Made by a program: the position numbers and the translations under genes | Notes under the pieces: generated by a model | What the model saw: the letters and a program-made list of their open reading frames with translations, nothing else | What the model was told of the DNA's origin: nothing | Database searches by the model: none | Shown here: piece after piece, positions 42,710-51,487 of the stretch | Numbering within the stretch: position 1 is the stretch's first letter | Layout: the number at the start of each line of letters is the position of its first letter | Source of the DNA: Lactonifactor longoviformis DSM 17459 | Lineage (GTDB): Bacteria > Bacillota > Clostridia > Lachnospirales > Lachnospiraceae | DNA: 64,000 nt | Direction: 5' to 3' | Assembly: GCF_900129135.1 (NCBI RefSeq) | Contig: NZ_FQVI01000007.1 | Location: 62,001 to 126,000 of the forward strand

Positions 42710-43608
42710 TGGGGCTTCTGGGCGGTGTAGAAGGCCACAAAATCTTTCACTGCATTGGAATGCTGCTGATTCTCCAGATAGGCAAAACCTATTTCCCGTT
42801 TGTGAATAGGAAAGGGCAGAGGAATCTGCACAAAGGTTCCATTCTCCAGCTCTTTTGAGACAAACTGCTTGATAACACATGCAACCCCCAGACCGATTTT
42901 GGCAAATTCAATTAAAAGATCCATGGTTGAGATCTCCAGGAGATTATTTGTCTCAATATGGTGAAGGGACAGATAGTCATCAATATACTGGCGGGTCATA
43001 TTTTCTTTGTCCAGCAGCATCAGCGTAGCTGAACGGAAGAGATCCATTTCATTGCTTCTGGTTCTCAGAGAAAGGTTGTCCAGATACGTTTTTGTGGCCA
43101 CAAAAATGTCTTCGATCTCTCCAAGGGAATCAAAGCAGATGTGATGCAGACTGTCCGGCCGCCCGATCAGGCCGATATCAATTTTGTTTTCTTTCAGCAG
43201 CTGAAGGGTGTGGTTGGTGGACTGGCAGTCAATGGTGATTTTTACGTGGGGATGAGCTTTGATAAAGGCCTTCAGATAGGGCAGAAGCATATATTTGCAC
43301 AGAGTAGTACTGACACCGATATGAAGATGGCCGATGCCAAGCTCATTGACCTTTTTCAGCTGCGCCTCTCCTAACTGCAGAGAGTCGAAGGCCCGTTCTA
43401 CGTATTCGTAGAGAATCTCTCCCTCCTCTGTCAGCTGGACGCCTCTGGAATTCCTGGAAAACAGGGTGACACCAAGGCTCTGCTCCAGTTTTCGGATGGA
43501 TTTGCTGATTGCGGGCTGGCTGATGAAAAGCTCAGAGGCGGCTTTGGAAATGTTTCTGGAATTGGCTACGGTATAAAAGACTTTGTATAACGAAAGATTT
43601 TGATCCAT
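42706..43608 (-). CDS. LysR family transcriptional regulator
   Basis: This 300-residue protein has the N-terminal winged helix (LYKVFYTVANSRNISKAASELFISQPAISKSIRKLEQ split over residues 6-42) and the substrate-binding domain with IGVSTTLCKYMLLPYLKAF and IDIGLIGRP. It lies divergent from leuC and next to ilvC, so it likely controls branched-chain amino-acid genes, like IlvY or LeuO-type regulators; the ligand may be a pathway intermediate. The ATG at 43608 has GGGAGGAAGT upstream; a longer frame to 43710 is rejected. Confidence 0.88.
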   Translation of the reverse strand: MDQNLSLYKVFYTVANSRNISKAASELFISQPAISKSIRKLEQSLGVTLFSRNSRGVQLTEEGEILYEYVERAFDSLQLGEAQLKKVNELGIGHLHIGVSTTLCKYMLLPYLKAFIKAHPHVKITIDCQSTNHTLQLLKENKIDIGLIGRPDSLHHICFDSLGEIEDIFVATKTYLDNLSLRTRSNEMDLFRSATLMLLDKENMTRQYIDDYLSLHHIETNNLLEISTMDLLIEFAKIGLGVACVIKQFVSKELENGTFVQIPLPFPIHKREIGFAYLENQQHSNAVKDFVAFYTAQKPQ

Positions 43609-43720
43609 ACTTCCTCCCTGTAATAGAATAGCTGCTGTTTCTGCCATAGGATCCCTCAGGATATTTTTATGGCTTACCCAGAGGGCTGCAGGACACGGAG
43701 CCAGCAGCAATATATAATCA

Positions 43721-43734
43721 ATAGTTATAGTAAA
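43721..43734. promoter_or_regulatory. Candidate regulator site between the LysR gene and leuC
   Basis: ATAGTTATAGTAAA resembles the two GTTATAAC boxes before ilvN. Its place in the divergent control region suits a LysR-type site. It is based on one similarity only. Confidence 0.35.
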
Positions 43735-43831
43735 TATGCATTATATGTATTTCTATTATACCAGGAAGTGTGTTAGAATTACAACTAAAGAAATGAAAGA
43801 AAAGTACTGGAACATAAAGGAGGATTTAGGA

Positions 43832-45100
43832 ATGGGTATGACAATGACACAGAAGATTCTGGCTGCACATGCCGGACTTGATTCTGTAGAAGCCGGACAG
43901 TTAATAGAGGCAGATTTAGATTTGGTACTGGGCAATGACATTACATCCCCGGTGGCGATTCATGAAATGGATAAGATAAAAGGGGATACTGTATTTGACA
44001 AAGATAAAATTGCCCTGGTAATGGACCATTTTATTCCGAATAAGGACATCAAATCAGCAGAACACTGCAAATGTGTAAGAGAGTTTGCCTGTAAACATGA
44101 TATTACCAACTACTTTGATGTGGGAGACATGGGGATTGAGCATGCCCTGCTTCCGGAAAAAGGCCTTACTGTGGCAGGAGATGTGATTATCGGAGCCGAT
44201 TCCCATACCTGTACCTACGGCGCACTGGGGGCATTCTCCACGGGCGTGGGAAGCACAGATATGGCTGCCGGTATGGCAACCGGAAAAGCATGGTTTAAAG
44301 TCCCTTCCGCTATCAAATTCAATATCGTTGGAAAGCCATCTAAATGGGTGAGCGGAAAAGACGTTATTCTTCATATTATTGGTATGATAGGGGTAGACGG
44401 TGCGCTTTACAAATCCATGGAATTTACCGGGGAGGGAATTGCGAATCTCTCTATAGATGATCGCTTTACCATTGCCAACATGGCAATTGAGGCAGGCGGC
44501 AAGAATGGCATCTTCCCTGTAGATGCCCTGGCAGAAGCCTATATGAAAGAACACTCCAACAGACCTTATACGGTATACGAGGCGGATGAAGACGCTGCGT
44601 ATGATGAGGAATATACCATTGATCTCAGTTCCTTAAAGCCAACCGTAGCCTTCCCCCATCTGCCGGAGAATACAAAGACCACGGATGAGATTACAGAGGA
44701 TGTGGTGATTGATCAGGTAGTGATTGGCTCCTGTACCAATGGGCGTATTGAGGACCTTCGCTGTGCGGCTGATATTTTGAAAGGCAATAAGGTGAAAAAA
44801 GGCGTGCGCTGCATCGTGATCCCAGCCACACAGGCCATTTATCTGCAGGCGATTGAGGAAGGGCTGGTACAGACCTTTATAAAAGCCGGTGCTGTGGTCA
44901 GCACCCCTACCTGCGGTCCCTGCCTGGGAGGCTATATGGGGATTCTGGCTGCCAATGAACGCTGCGTGTCCACGACCAACAGAAATTTTGTGGGCCGTAT
45001 GGGGCATGTGGATTCTGAGGTGTACCTGGCAAGCCCTGCAGTGGCAGCGGCAAGCGCTGTGACAGGAAAAATATCAGATCCTGCTGAACTAGGATTATAG
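43832..45100 (+). CDS. leuC: 3-isopropylmalate dehydratase large subunit
   Basis: This 422-residue aconitase-family subunit has the cluster cysteines in [25 protein letters not shown] and [10 protein letters not shown]. With LeuD it isomerises 2- to 3-isopropylmalate in leucine synthesis. GGAGG lies 9 bases before the ATG at 43832; frames starting at 43736 are rejected because they read through a promoter region. leuD follows 12 bp later. leuB is not in this window. Confidence 0.96.
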   Translation: MGMTMTQKILAAHAGLDSVEAGQLIEADLDLVLGNDITSPVAIHEMDKIKGDTVFDKDKIALVMDHFIPNKDIKSAEHCKCVREFACKHDITNYFDVGDMGIEHALLPEKGLTVAGDVIIGADSHTCTYGALGAFSTGVGSTDMAAGMATGKAWFKVPSAIKFNIVGKPSKWVSGKDVILHIIGMIGVDGALYKSMEFTGEGIANLSIDDRFTIANMAIEAGGKNGIFPVDALAEAYMKEHSNRPYTVYEADEDAAYDEEYTIDLSSLKPTVAFPHLPENTKTTDEITEDVVIDQVVIGSCTNGRIEDLRCAADILKGNKVKKGVRCIVIPATQAIYLQAIEEGLVQTFIKAGAVVSTPTCGPCLGGYMGILAANERCVSTTNRNFVGRMGHVDSEVYLASPAVAAASAVTGKISDPAELGL

Positions 45101-45112
45101 GAGGAGATATAG

Positions 45113-45595
45113 ATGAAAGCAAATGGAACAGTTTTTAAATACGGTGACAATGTAGACACAGATGTAATTATTCCCGCCAGATATCTGAATTCTTCTGACC
45201 CTGCAGAACTGGCTACACACTGTATGGAGGATATTGACCAGGAGTTTGTGAACAAAGTCAAAAAGGGTGATATTATTGTGGCAAATAAAAACTTTGGATG
45301 CGGTTCTTCCAGAGAACATGCGCCCATCGCCATTAAAGCAGCAGGCGTAAGCTGCGTGATCGCAGAAACCTTTGCCCGCATTTTCTACAGAAATTCCATA
45401 AACATCGGTCTGCCTATTATTGAATGCCCTGAGGCAGCTAAAGCAATTGAAAACGGCGATGAGGTTGAAGTAGACTTCGACAGCGGAATGATTTACGATA
45501 AGACAAAAGGTACGGAATATAAAGGGCAGGCGTTTCCGCCTTTTATGCAGAAGATTATAAAGGCAGAGGGGCTTATTAATTACATCAATCAATAA
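45113..45595 (+). CDS. leuD: 3-isopropylmalate dehydratase small subunit
   Basis: This 160-residue swivel-domain subunit has the signature [21 protein letters not shown] and [13 protein letters not shown]. It completes the LeuCD dehydratase. The length suits the archaeal/clostridial short type. AGGAGGAGAT precedes the ATG. Downstream is a GC-rich stretch of ~135 bases with no recognised gene. Confidence 0.95.
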   Translation: MKANGTVFKYGDNVDTDVIIPARYLNSSDPAELATHCMEDIDQEFVNKVKKGDIIVANKNFGCGSSREHAPIAIKAAGVSCVIAETFARIFYRNSINIGLPIIECPEAAKAIENGDEVEVDFDSGMIYDKTKGTEYKGQAFPPFMQKIIKAEGLINYINQ

Positions 45596-45734
45596 TGATG
45601 CAGACGTCACTCTGCGGTATGAGCCGGCAGTTCCGGGCGGGATCCTGTTTCCCGGGGACACCTCCGTGTGAGGAGTTACCTGGGCTGAGCAGGAATTCCT
45701 TCCGGAGGGCTGTCCGCTTGCCAGGAGCACTTTT

Positions 45735-45995
45735 TTACTTACTAAATGGCGAGTATGACTTACAAGTAAATTCCTTTTCCCCGCCTTCCCTTTTGTCTTC
45801 TACCTGAATTTGGCAGTTTAAAGCACTGGCTATGCATACAGCTTGCTGAAATGTCAGACTGGTATCGGAAAGCAGACGGCAGAGGGCTTGGGGTTCTATG
45901 CCCATCAGAGCCGCGGTATCCACAGCGGACAGACCCTGAAGCTTCATAGTATATTTGAAGAAATGCAGCAATTCTTGGGCAGATGGATTTATCAT
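45735..45995 (-). CDS. Small helix-turn-helix protein (XRE-like)
   Basis: This 86-residue protein contains LSAVDTAALMGIEPQALCRLLSDTSLTFQQAVCIASALNCQI (in two parts, residues ~22-40 and 41-63), the layout of HigA/XRE-type helix-turn-helix regulators. AAAGGAG precedes the ATG on the minus strand. No toxin partner is beside it. It converges on leuD. The target is unknown. Confidence 0.75.
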   Translation of the reverse strand: MINPSAQELLHFFKYTMKLQGLSAVDTAALMGIEPQALCRLLSDTSLTFQQAVCIASALNCQIQVEDKREGGEKEFTCKSYSPFSK

Positions 45996-46070
45996 AATGT
46001 ATTCTCCTTTTTATTTTTATTATAGTAGAAAACTAAGAGGAGGAAAAGATAAAAAAATTGTGAAAAACTA

Positions 46071-46098
46071 TTGACAAAATAAGGCAAATAGTGATAAT
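46071..46098 (+). promoter_or_regulatory. Promoter of tRNA-Met
   Basis: TTGACA (46071-46076), 16 bases and GATAAT (46093-46098) lie about 37 bp before the tRNA. Confidence 0.65.
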
Positions 46099-46134
46099 AT
46101 ATGGAAGTTCGCTCTGGTAGTCCAGAAGCGGTGG

Positions 46135-46208
46135 GGCGAGATAGCTCAGTTGGCTAGAGCATGCGGTTCATACCCGCAGTGTCGGGGGTTCGAATCCCTT
46201 TCTCGCTA
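46135..46208 (+). tRNA. tRNA-Met (anticodon CAT)
   Basis: A 74-base cloverleaf: acceptor GGCGAGA with TCTCGCT, D-loop AGCTCAGTTGGCTAGAGC, anticodon arm TGCGG TTCATAC CCGCA, and T-loop GGTTCGAATCC. The CCA end is not encoded. The anticodon is CAT. The D-arm and first pair (G-T) suit an elongator type. Confidence 0.93.
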
Positions 46209-46237
46209 TTGACAAGCACAACAAAATAGTGTATAGT
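46209..46237 (+). promoter_or_regulatory. Promoter of tRNA-Pro
   Basis: TTGACA (46209-46214), 17 bases and TATAGT (46232-46237) lie between the two tRNA genes, so the second has its own promoter. Confidence 0.65.
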
Positions 46238-46270
46238 AGTCAGGGTCAGATAAGAGACACTGACACATAT

Positions 46271-46344
46271 CGGGGTATGGCGTAGCTTGGTAGCGCGCAC
46301 GGCTGGGGGCCGTGAGGTCGCAGGTTCAAATCCTGTTGCCCCGA
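46271..46344 (+). tRNA. tRNA-Pro (anticodon GGG)
   Basis: A 74-base cloverleaf: acceptor CGGGGTA with TGCCCCG, D-arm GCGTAGCTTGGTAGCGC, anticodon arm CACGG CTGGGGG CCGTG, and T-loop GGTTCAAATCC. CCA is not encoded. A run of seven T follows and may end transcription. Confidence 0.93.
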
Positions 46345-46372
46345 TTTTTTTGTACTCATTTTTAGAAAATGA

Positions 46373-46401
46373 TTGACAATGGATAAGAGAAATGTTATCT
46401 T
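46373..46401 (+). promoter_or_regulatory. leuA promoter
   Basis: TTGACA (46373-46378), 17 bases and TATCTT (46396-46401) lie just before the T-box leader. Confidence 0.65.
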
Positions 46402-46419
46402 ATATTCTATAAATTGATA

Positions 46420-46735
46420 TAAGAAAAAGCGATGAAGAGGAATAGTAAGTTTATTTTCGATGACAGAGAGCTGCTGGGAGGTGGAAAGCGGCAGAGAGAA
46501 TAATCTGAACTCGCCTCCGAGCGGCTGCCCGAAATTCTAAGGAAAAGTAGACGCAGACGGAGCCCGACCGTTATTCAGGGAGAGATATAAGGTTATTGCA
46601 GTGACCCGTATCTTGCAGAGCGTATGAAGATACTTCATAAAATAGAGTGGTACCGCGTAGGACAGTTAGCAGTCTTTCGTCTCTATCAGGCAGTGAATGC
46701 CGGGATAGAACGGAGGGCTTTTTCTTTTATCAAAA
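46420..46735 (+). promoter_or_regulatory. T-box riboswitch of leuA (leucine)
   Basis: The conserved T-box AGAGTGGTACCGCG is at 46644-46657, followed by a terminator hairpin with TCTATC/GATAGA and GGCA/TGCC stems and a T-run (about 46669-46735). Stem I upstream holds GAACTC; the leucine codon CTC (46510-46512) is the likely specifier, with CTG at 46505-46507 as an alternative. Uncharged tRNA-Leu would stabilise the antiterminator and turn on leuA. This explains the 400-base stretch without a gene. Confidence 0.92.
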
Positions 46736-46760
46736 AATAAAAATCAGGGAGGATATAATT

Positions 46761-48419
46761 ATGACAAATTGCAGCAAGTATACCAGACAGTATTTTATGC
46801 CGCCGGTGAAATGTATGAAATGGGCAGAGAAGGAGTACATTGACAAAGCACCTGTTTGGTGCAGCGTGGATCTTAGAGACGGGAATCAGGCTCTTGTGAT
46901 TCCCATGAGTCTGGAACAAAAAATAAATTTTTTTAAACTTCTTGTTAAAATCGGGTTTAAAGAGATTGAGGTTGGGTTCCCGGCAGCATCGGAGACGGAA
47001 TACCAGTTTTTGAGAGCATTGATTGAGCAGGATTTAATACCTGATGATGTTACCATTCAGGTTTTGACACAGGCAAGGGAACACATTATCAAAAAAACTT
47101 TTGAGGCCTTAAAAGGGGCAAAAAAAGCCGTTGTACATGTATATAATTCTACTTCCGTAGCGCAGAGAGAACAGGTATTTAAAAAATCAAAAGAAGAGAT
47201 CCTGAAAATTGCAGTGGACGGCGCAGCTCTCCTGAAGGAACTGGCAGAGGAGACAGAGGGAAATTTTCTGTTTGAATACAGTCCTGAAAGCTTTACCGGA
47301 ACAGAGCCTGAATATGCCCTGGAAGTTTGCAATGCGGTTCTTGACATCTGGCAGCCGACTCCGGATAAAAAGGCGATCATTAATCTTCCTGTTACCGTAC
47401 AGCACTCTATGCCTCATGTGTACGCCAGCCAGATTGAGTATCTGAGTGAGAATATGAAATACAGGGAGAATGTAATCCTGTCCATACATCCTCACAATGA
47501 CCGGGGCTGCGGCGTAGCGGATGCGGAGATGGGCGTTTTAGCCGGAGCAGACAGGGTGGAAGGGACTCTATTTGGAAACGGTGAGAGAACCGGCAACGTG
47601 GATATTGTGACCCTGGCTTTGAATATGTATTCTCAGGGCGTGGATCCGGAGCTTGATTTCTCTAACATGGTTGAGATCTGCGAGCAGTACGAGGAATATA
47701 CGGGAATGCATATTGACGAGCGCAGGCCTTACAGCGGCGCGCTGGTATTTGCGGCATTCTCCGGCTCCCACCAGGATGCGATTGCAAAAGGAATGAAATG
47801 GCTGGAGGAGAAAGATCCCAAACACTGGACCGTACCGTATCTTCCAATCGATCCCAAGGATTTGGGCAGAAATTACGATGCCGATGTGATCCGTATCAAC
47901 AGCCAGTCCGGAAAGGGCGGCGTGGGCTACATTCTGGAGACAAAGTTTGGTTTGAATCTGCCCGCCAAGATGAGAGAGGCCATGGGATACGCAGCAAAAG
48001 CAGTGTCCGATCACACTCACAAGGAGCTTATGCCGGAGGAGATATTCGAATTATTCAAGAAAACCTTCGAGAACGTAGTGGAGCCGCTGAATATCCGCGA
48101 AGTTCATTTCCAGCAGACAGAAGAGGGGATTACAACCACAGTGACTTCAACCTTTGCCGGAGGACAGAAGTCGGTGACAGAAGCGGCCGGAAACGGACGC
48201 CTCAATGCGGTAAGCAATGCGCTTAAGAAGGCATATGGGCTGAAATATGATCTGGTAACGTATCAGGAACATGCCTTAGAGCAGAGCTCCAGTTCCAAGG
48301 CCATAGCTTATGTGGGAATCAGAAAACCAGACGGTTCTCTGGCCTGGGGAGCAGGTGTGGATCCGGATATTATCCGGGCTTCCATCGATGCGCTGGTAAC
48401 AGCAATCAACAATCGGTAA
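46761..48419 (+). CDS. leuA: 2-isopropylmalate synthase (long type)
   Basis: This 552-residue enzyme condenses acetyl-CoA and 2-ketoisovalerate, the first leucine-specific step. It has the metal/substrate motif WCSVDLRDGNQAL, HPHNDRGCGVADAEMG and GTLFGNGERTGN, and a C-terminal regulatory domain. The length and start are those of the yeast-like LeuA type 2 group. GGGAGG precedes ATG 46761. A frame extending to 46647 runs into the T-box and is rejected. Controlled by the leucine T-box. Confidence 0.96.
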   Translation: MTNCSKYTRQYFMPPVKCMKWAEKEYIDKAPVWCSVDLRDGNQALVIPMSLEQKINFFKLLVKIGFKEIEVGFPAASETEYQFLRALIEQDLIPDDVTIQVLTQAREHIIKKTFEALKGAKKAVVHVYNSTSVAQREQVFKKSKEEILKIAVDGAALLKELAEETEGNFLFEYSPESFTGTEPEYALEVCNAVLDIWQPTPDKKAIINLPVTVQHSMPHVYASQIEYLSENMKYRENVILSIHPHNDRGCGVADAEMGVLAGADRVEGTLFGNGERTGNVDIVTLALNMYSQGVDPELDFSNMVEICEQYEEYTGMHIDERRPYSGALVFAAFSGSHQDAIAKGMKWLEEKDPKHWTVPYLPIDPKDLGRNYDADVIRINSQSGKGGVGYILETKFGLNLPAKMREAMGYAAKAVSDHTHKELMPEEIFELFKKTFENVVEPLNIREVHFQQTEEGITTTVTSTFAGGQKSVTEAAGNGRLNAVSNALKKAYGLKYDLVTYQEHALEQSSSSKAIAYVGIRKPDGSLAWGAGVDPDIIRASIDALVTAINNR

Positions 48420-48518
48420 ATGTCTAAATTTGCTGAAAACTTTGTGAAATATACCCAAAAATACCCAGAAATTATCTGCTTAATTTTGTGAAAAATGGCT
48501 GAAAAAATTCCTTAGATA

Positions 48519-48548
48519 TTGACGAATACCAAGTAATTATTTTATAAT
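48519..48548 (+). promoter_or_regulatory. Promoter before the SleB-type hydrolase
   Basis: TTGACG (48519-48524), 18 bases and TATAAT (48543-48548) lie 67 bp before the gene. Confidence 0.55.
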
Positions 48549-48615
48549 TTTAAAACAATCACTTATTTTGGAACTTGTTGATATCTTACTGAGGAAGAGG
48601 TTAAGGAACCAGCTT

Positions 48616-49461
48616 ATGGAACTAATCAGAAATCTGCTGTACGGTTTTCAGTTTCTGGCAGAAAAAATCACGAAAAAGAAGCGCAGGTCCTGTGCTGTCA
48701 TATTGGTTGGCTCAGTAGCGGTTGCCGCAGTTGCCTTTACGTCCAATGCGCTCGGCAGCGGAGGAAAGAATGCAGTGTATGCGGCGGCTGAAAAGGATAA
48801 TCCTTCCCAGGAAGAGAAAGAACCGGAGGAAGAAGAATCTTTATCCGGACTGGGAGGCATTATCTCAGGAGTTCTGGTTACACAGAATACGAACAATACT
48901 GTCGGTCGAATAGGGACCTCCTATGAGGCAGTTCTGGTAGGGCAGCGGACGGCAACACAGGCCAGGGAATCCAGAATAGAAGTGGGAGAAGAAGTGGCTA
49001 CCAGTGTGGAATATCTGGGAGATCATTCCGTGGATGTGGTGGAAGACAGGATGCGCATGACGGATCATGACTATGAGACACTTCTGTCTATTGTGGAAGC
49101 GGAGGCAGGCGGTGAAGATATGAGAGGGCGTATCCTGGTTGCCAATGTAATCTTTAACCGCGTAAAGGATTCCAGATTTCCGGATACGGTGACAAAGGTT
49201 GTATGGGAAAAGGTTGCAGGAAAACCTCAGTTTTCCCCTACCTCTGACGGAAGAATACATACGGTTACCGTCTCTGATACCACGAGAGAGGCAGTAAACA
49301 GAGCGATAGACGGAGAAGATTATTCCAAAGGAGCCTTATTCTTTGTGGCAAAGGAACAGGCTGAAAAGAAAAATGTAGAATGGTTTGACAAGGATTTGAA
49401 GAAACTCTTTAAGTATGGAGTTCATGATTTTTATACTTATCCTGACGATGAGACAGAATAA
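48616..49461 (+). CDS. SleB-family cell wall hydrolase
   Basis: This protein of about 281 residues has an N-terminal basic segment and a transmembrane anchor or signal (SCAVILVGSVAVAAVAF), an acidic linker (EEKEPEEEESLSG) and a C-terminal Hydrolase_2 domain. That domain shows YETLLSIVEAEAGGEDMRG with the catalytic Glu, VANVIFNRVK and FSPTSDGRI. SleB-type lytic transglycosylases open spore cortex; this anchored form may act in growth or sporulation. The ATG at 48616 follows AAGGA; TTG codons upstream are alternatives. A terminator follows. Confidence 0.88.
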   Translation: MELIRNLLYGFQFLAEKITKKKRRSCAVILVGSVAVAAVAFTSNALGSGGKNAVYAAAEKDNPSQEEKEPEEEESLSGLGGIISGVLVTQNTNNTVGRIGTSYEAVLVGQRTATQARESRIEVGEEVATSVEYLGDHSVDVVEDRMRMTDHDYETLLSIVEAEAGGEDMRGRILVANVIFNRVKDSRFPDTVTKVVWEKVAGKPQFSPTSDGRIHTVTVSDTTREAVNRAIDGEDYSKGALFFVAKEQAEKKNVEWFDKDLKKLFKYGVHDFYTYPDDETE

Positions 49462-49462
49462 G

Positions 49463-49505
49463 AGGGAAAGGGCGTAGCTTGAAGCAGGCGTCCTTTCCTT
49501 TCCTA
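49463..49505 (+). terminator. Terminator after the SleB-type gene
   Basis: A 10-bp stem, GGAAAGGGCG (49465-49474) with CGTCCTTTCC (49489-49498), is followed by T-rich bases. Confidence 0.75.
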
Positions 49506-49634
49506 CTTGTAAGGAAGAAATTCCTATGGTATACTTTAACATGCAATGAACACCTTATGCCCTGAGGAATCATTCCGGTAGATATTTTCAGGGTCGCGCA
49601 ACAATAATGAATACATAGAAAAGGAATGGAAAAC

Positions 49635-51122
49635 ATGGAGATTTTATACAAAAGCACAAGGGGTAACAATGAGACAGTGCCGGCATCTGCCGCAATCTTA
49701 AAAGGACTTTCTGAGGACGGAGGACTGTTTGTCCCCACGCAGATCCCTGCCCTTGACACGGATATCGAAACCTTATCGGGGATGAGCTACCAGGAGGTTG
49801 CTTATACGGTTATGAGCAAATTCCTGACGGATTTCACAGAGGATGAACTGAAGGACTGTATTGCACGGGCATACGATAAAAAGTTTGATACAGAAGTAAT
49901 AGCACCTTTGGCGAAGTCTGACGGGGCATATTATCTGGAACTGTTTCATGGATCTACAATCGCTTTTAAAGATATGGCGCTCTCCATCTTACCATACCTT
50001 TTAACTACTTCAGCCAAAAAAAATCACGCAGAGAATGAGATTGTGATTCTCACGGCAACTTCAGGGGATACGGGAAAAGCGGCGATGGCCGGATTTGCTG
50101 ATGTTCCGGGAACGAAAATAATTGTATTTTACCCCAAAGACGGAGTGAGCCCTATTCAGGAGAAGCAGATGGTTACCCAAAAAGGAAAGAATACTTATGT
50201 TGTAAGTATCCGGGGTAACTTCGACGACGCGCAGACAGGGGTTAAGAATATTTTTAATGACAAGAATATGACAGAGGAGCTGGACGGAGCAGGGTTCCAG
50301 TTCTCGTCTGCAAACTCTATTAATATCGGACGTCTTGTGCCTCAGATTGTGTACTATGTTTATGCTTATGCCACTCTGTACGGCAACGGCGAAATCGAAA
50401 AAGATGAGAAAATTAATGTAGTAGTGCCCACAGGTAATTTTGGAAATATTCTGGCAGCTTTTTATGCCAAAAATATGGGGCTGCCCATTGATAAACTGAT
50501 CTGTGCCTCCAATGACAATAAGGTTTTGTTTGACTTTTTCCGCACTGGCACTTATGACAAGAACAGGGAGTTTATTCTTACAACCTCCCCTTCTATGGAC
50601 ATTCTGATCTCCAGCAATCTGGAACGACTCATTTTCCGCCTTGCCGGGAATGATGCAAAAAAGAATCAGGAGTTTATGGACAGTCTGAAAGAGGAAGGAA
50701 AATACACCATTACCGGTGAGATGCTGGAAGAACTGAAAGATTTTTATGGGAATTATGCATCCGAGAAAGAGACAGCAGAGACAATTAAGAGAATCTATGA
50801 GGATACCGGTTATGTGATTGATACACATACGGCGGTAGCGGCAGCTGTCTATGAAAAATACAAAGAAGAGACTAAAGACGGGAAAAAGACGGTAATCGCT
50901 TCCACCGCCAGTCCATACAAATTCACCAGAAGCGTAATGGAAGCCATTGATGAGAAGTATGCTTCCATGGGTGACTTTGAATTAGTGGATGAGCTGTCAA
51001 AGATTTCCAACACACCGGTGCCCAATGCCATCGAAGAAATCCGTACAGCTCCCGTACTTCACAATACTACAGTGGAAGTAGAAGAGATGCCAAAGATTGT
51101 TAAAAAAATTCTGGGAATATAA
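49635..51122 (+). CDS. thrC: Threonine synthase
   Basis: This 495-residue PLP enzyme turns O-phosphohomoserine into threonine. The PLP lysine is in HGSTIAFKDMALS, and SGDTGKAAMAGFADVPGTK and VPTGNFGN bind the cofactor phosphate. The length fits the long ThrC type of Clostridia and yeast. ATG 49635 has AAGGA 9 bases upstream; the ATG at 49626 is too close to that site. The gene stands alone and ends in a terminator. Confidence 0.95.
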   Translation: MEILYKSTRGNNETVPASAAILKGLSEDGGLFVPTQIPALDTDIETLSGMSYQEVAYTVMSKFLTDFTEDELKDCIARAYDKKFDTEVIAPLAKSDGAYYLELFHGSTIAFKDMALSILPYLLTTSAKKNHAENEIVILTATSGDTGKAAMAGFADVPGTKIIVFYPKDGVSPIQEKQMVTQKGKNTYVVSIRGNFDDAQTGVKNIFNDKNMTEELDGAGFQFSSANSINIGRLVPQIVYYVYAYATLYGNGEIEKDEKINVVVPTGNFGNILAAFYAKNMGLPIDKLICASNDNKVLFDFFRTGTYDKNREFILTTSPSMDILISSNLERLIFRLAGNDAKKNQEFMDSLKEEGKYTITGEMLEELKDFYGNYASEKETAETIKRIYEDTGYVIDTHTAVAAAVYEKYKEETKDGKKTVIASTASPYKFTRSVMEAIDEKYASMGDFELVDELSKISNTPVPNAIEEIRTAPVLHNTTVEVEEMPKIVKKILGI

Positions 51123-51130
51123 GAAAACAG

Positions 51131-51167
51131 GAGATGTCCGGGGGTAATGATCCGGACATCTCTTTGT
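51131..51167 (+). terminator. Terminator after thrC
   Basis: An 11-bp stem, GAGATGTCCGG (51131-51141) with CCGGACATCTC (51152-51162), is followed by TTTG. Confidence 0.8.
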
Positions 51168-51195
51168 GTTTACTGTCAAAATGCAGGATAGACAC

Positions 51196-51406
51196 AAAAA
51201 TAATTCATTTCACTCATTTTCATCAATTGTCTGACGATTGACTTAAAAAAACGGATACAGCCAGGGCGGCATGCAGTTATTTACTTTAAAACAGCCAAAT
51301 GATCGTTTCAAACCAGGAGAAGGCATTCACGTATGGGACGCCTGTATAAAGTGGAGTGATTTAGGTAATATGCATATAAAAATAATTCATCTTGCGAAAA
51401 TAATTC
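51196..51406. repeat. Three AAAATAATTC repeats upstream of pckA
   Basis: The motif occurs at 51197-51206, 51379-51388 and 51397-51406; the last two are 18 bp apart just before the pckA promoter. They may be operators. Otherwise the 365-base stretch 51123-51487 holds a terminator, a promoter and nothing else I can support. Confidence 0.4.
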
Positions 51407-51425
51407 GAAATCGTTTGTTAAAGTA

Positions 51426-51454
51426 TTGACACCGTAAGAGGAAAATGAGATAAT
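51426..51454 (+). promoter_or_regulatory. pckA promoter
   Basis: TTGACA (51426-51431), 17 bases and GATAAT (51449-51454) lie 33 bp before pckA. Confidence 0.75.
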
Positions 51455-51487
51455 AGGTTTGATTTTGGAGAAAAAGGAGGACATAAC

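Noticed and set aside
45095-45730. Minus-strand frame over leuD and the downstream gap
   Set aside because: Most of it is antisense to leuD; the part outside has no coding features.
45735-45995. Toxin-antitoxin pair
   Set aside because: Only the helix-turn-helix protein is present; no toxin-like gene lies on either side.
50061-50828. 255-codon frame antisense to thrC
   Set aside because: It is a shadow of thrC with no start signal or recognisable domain.
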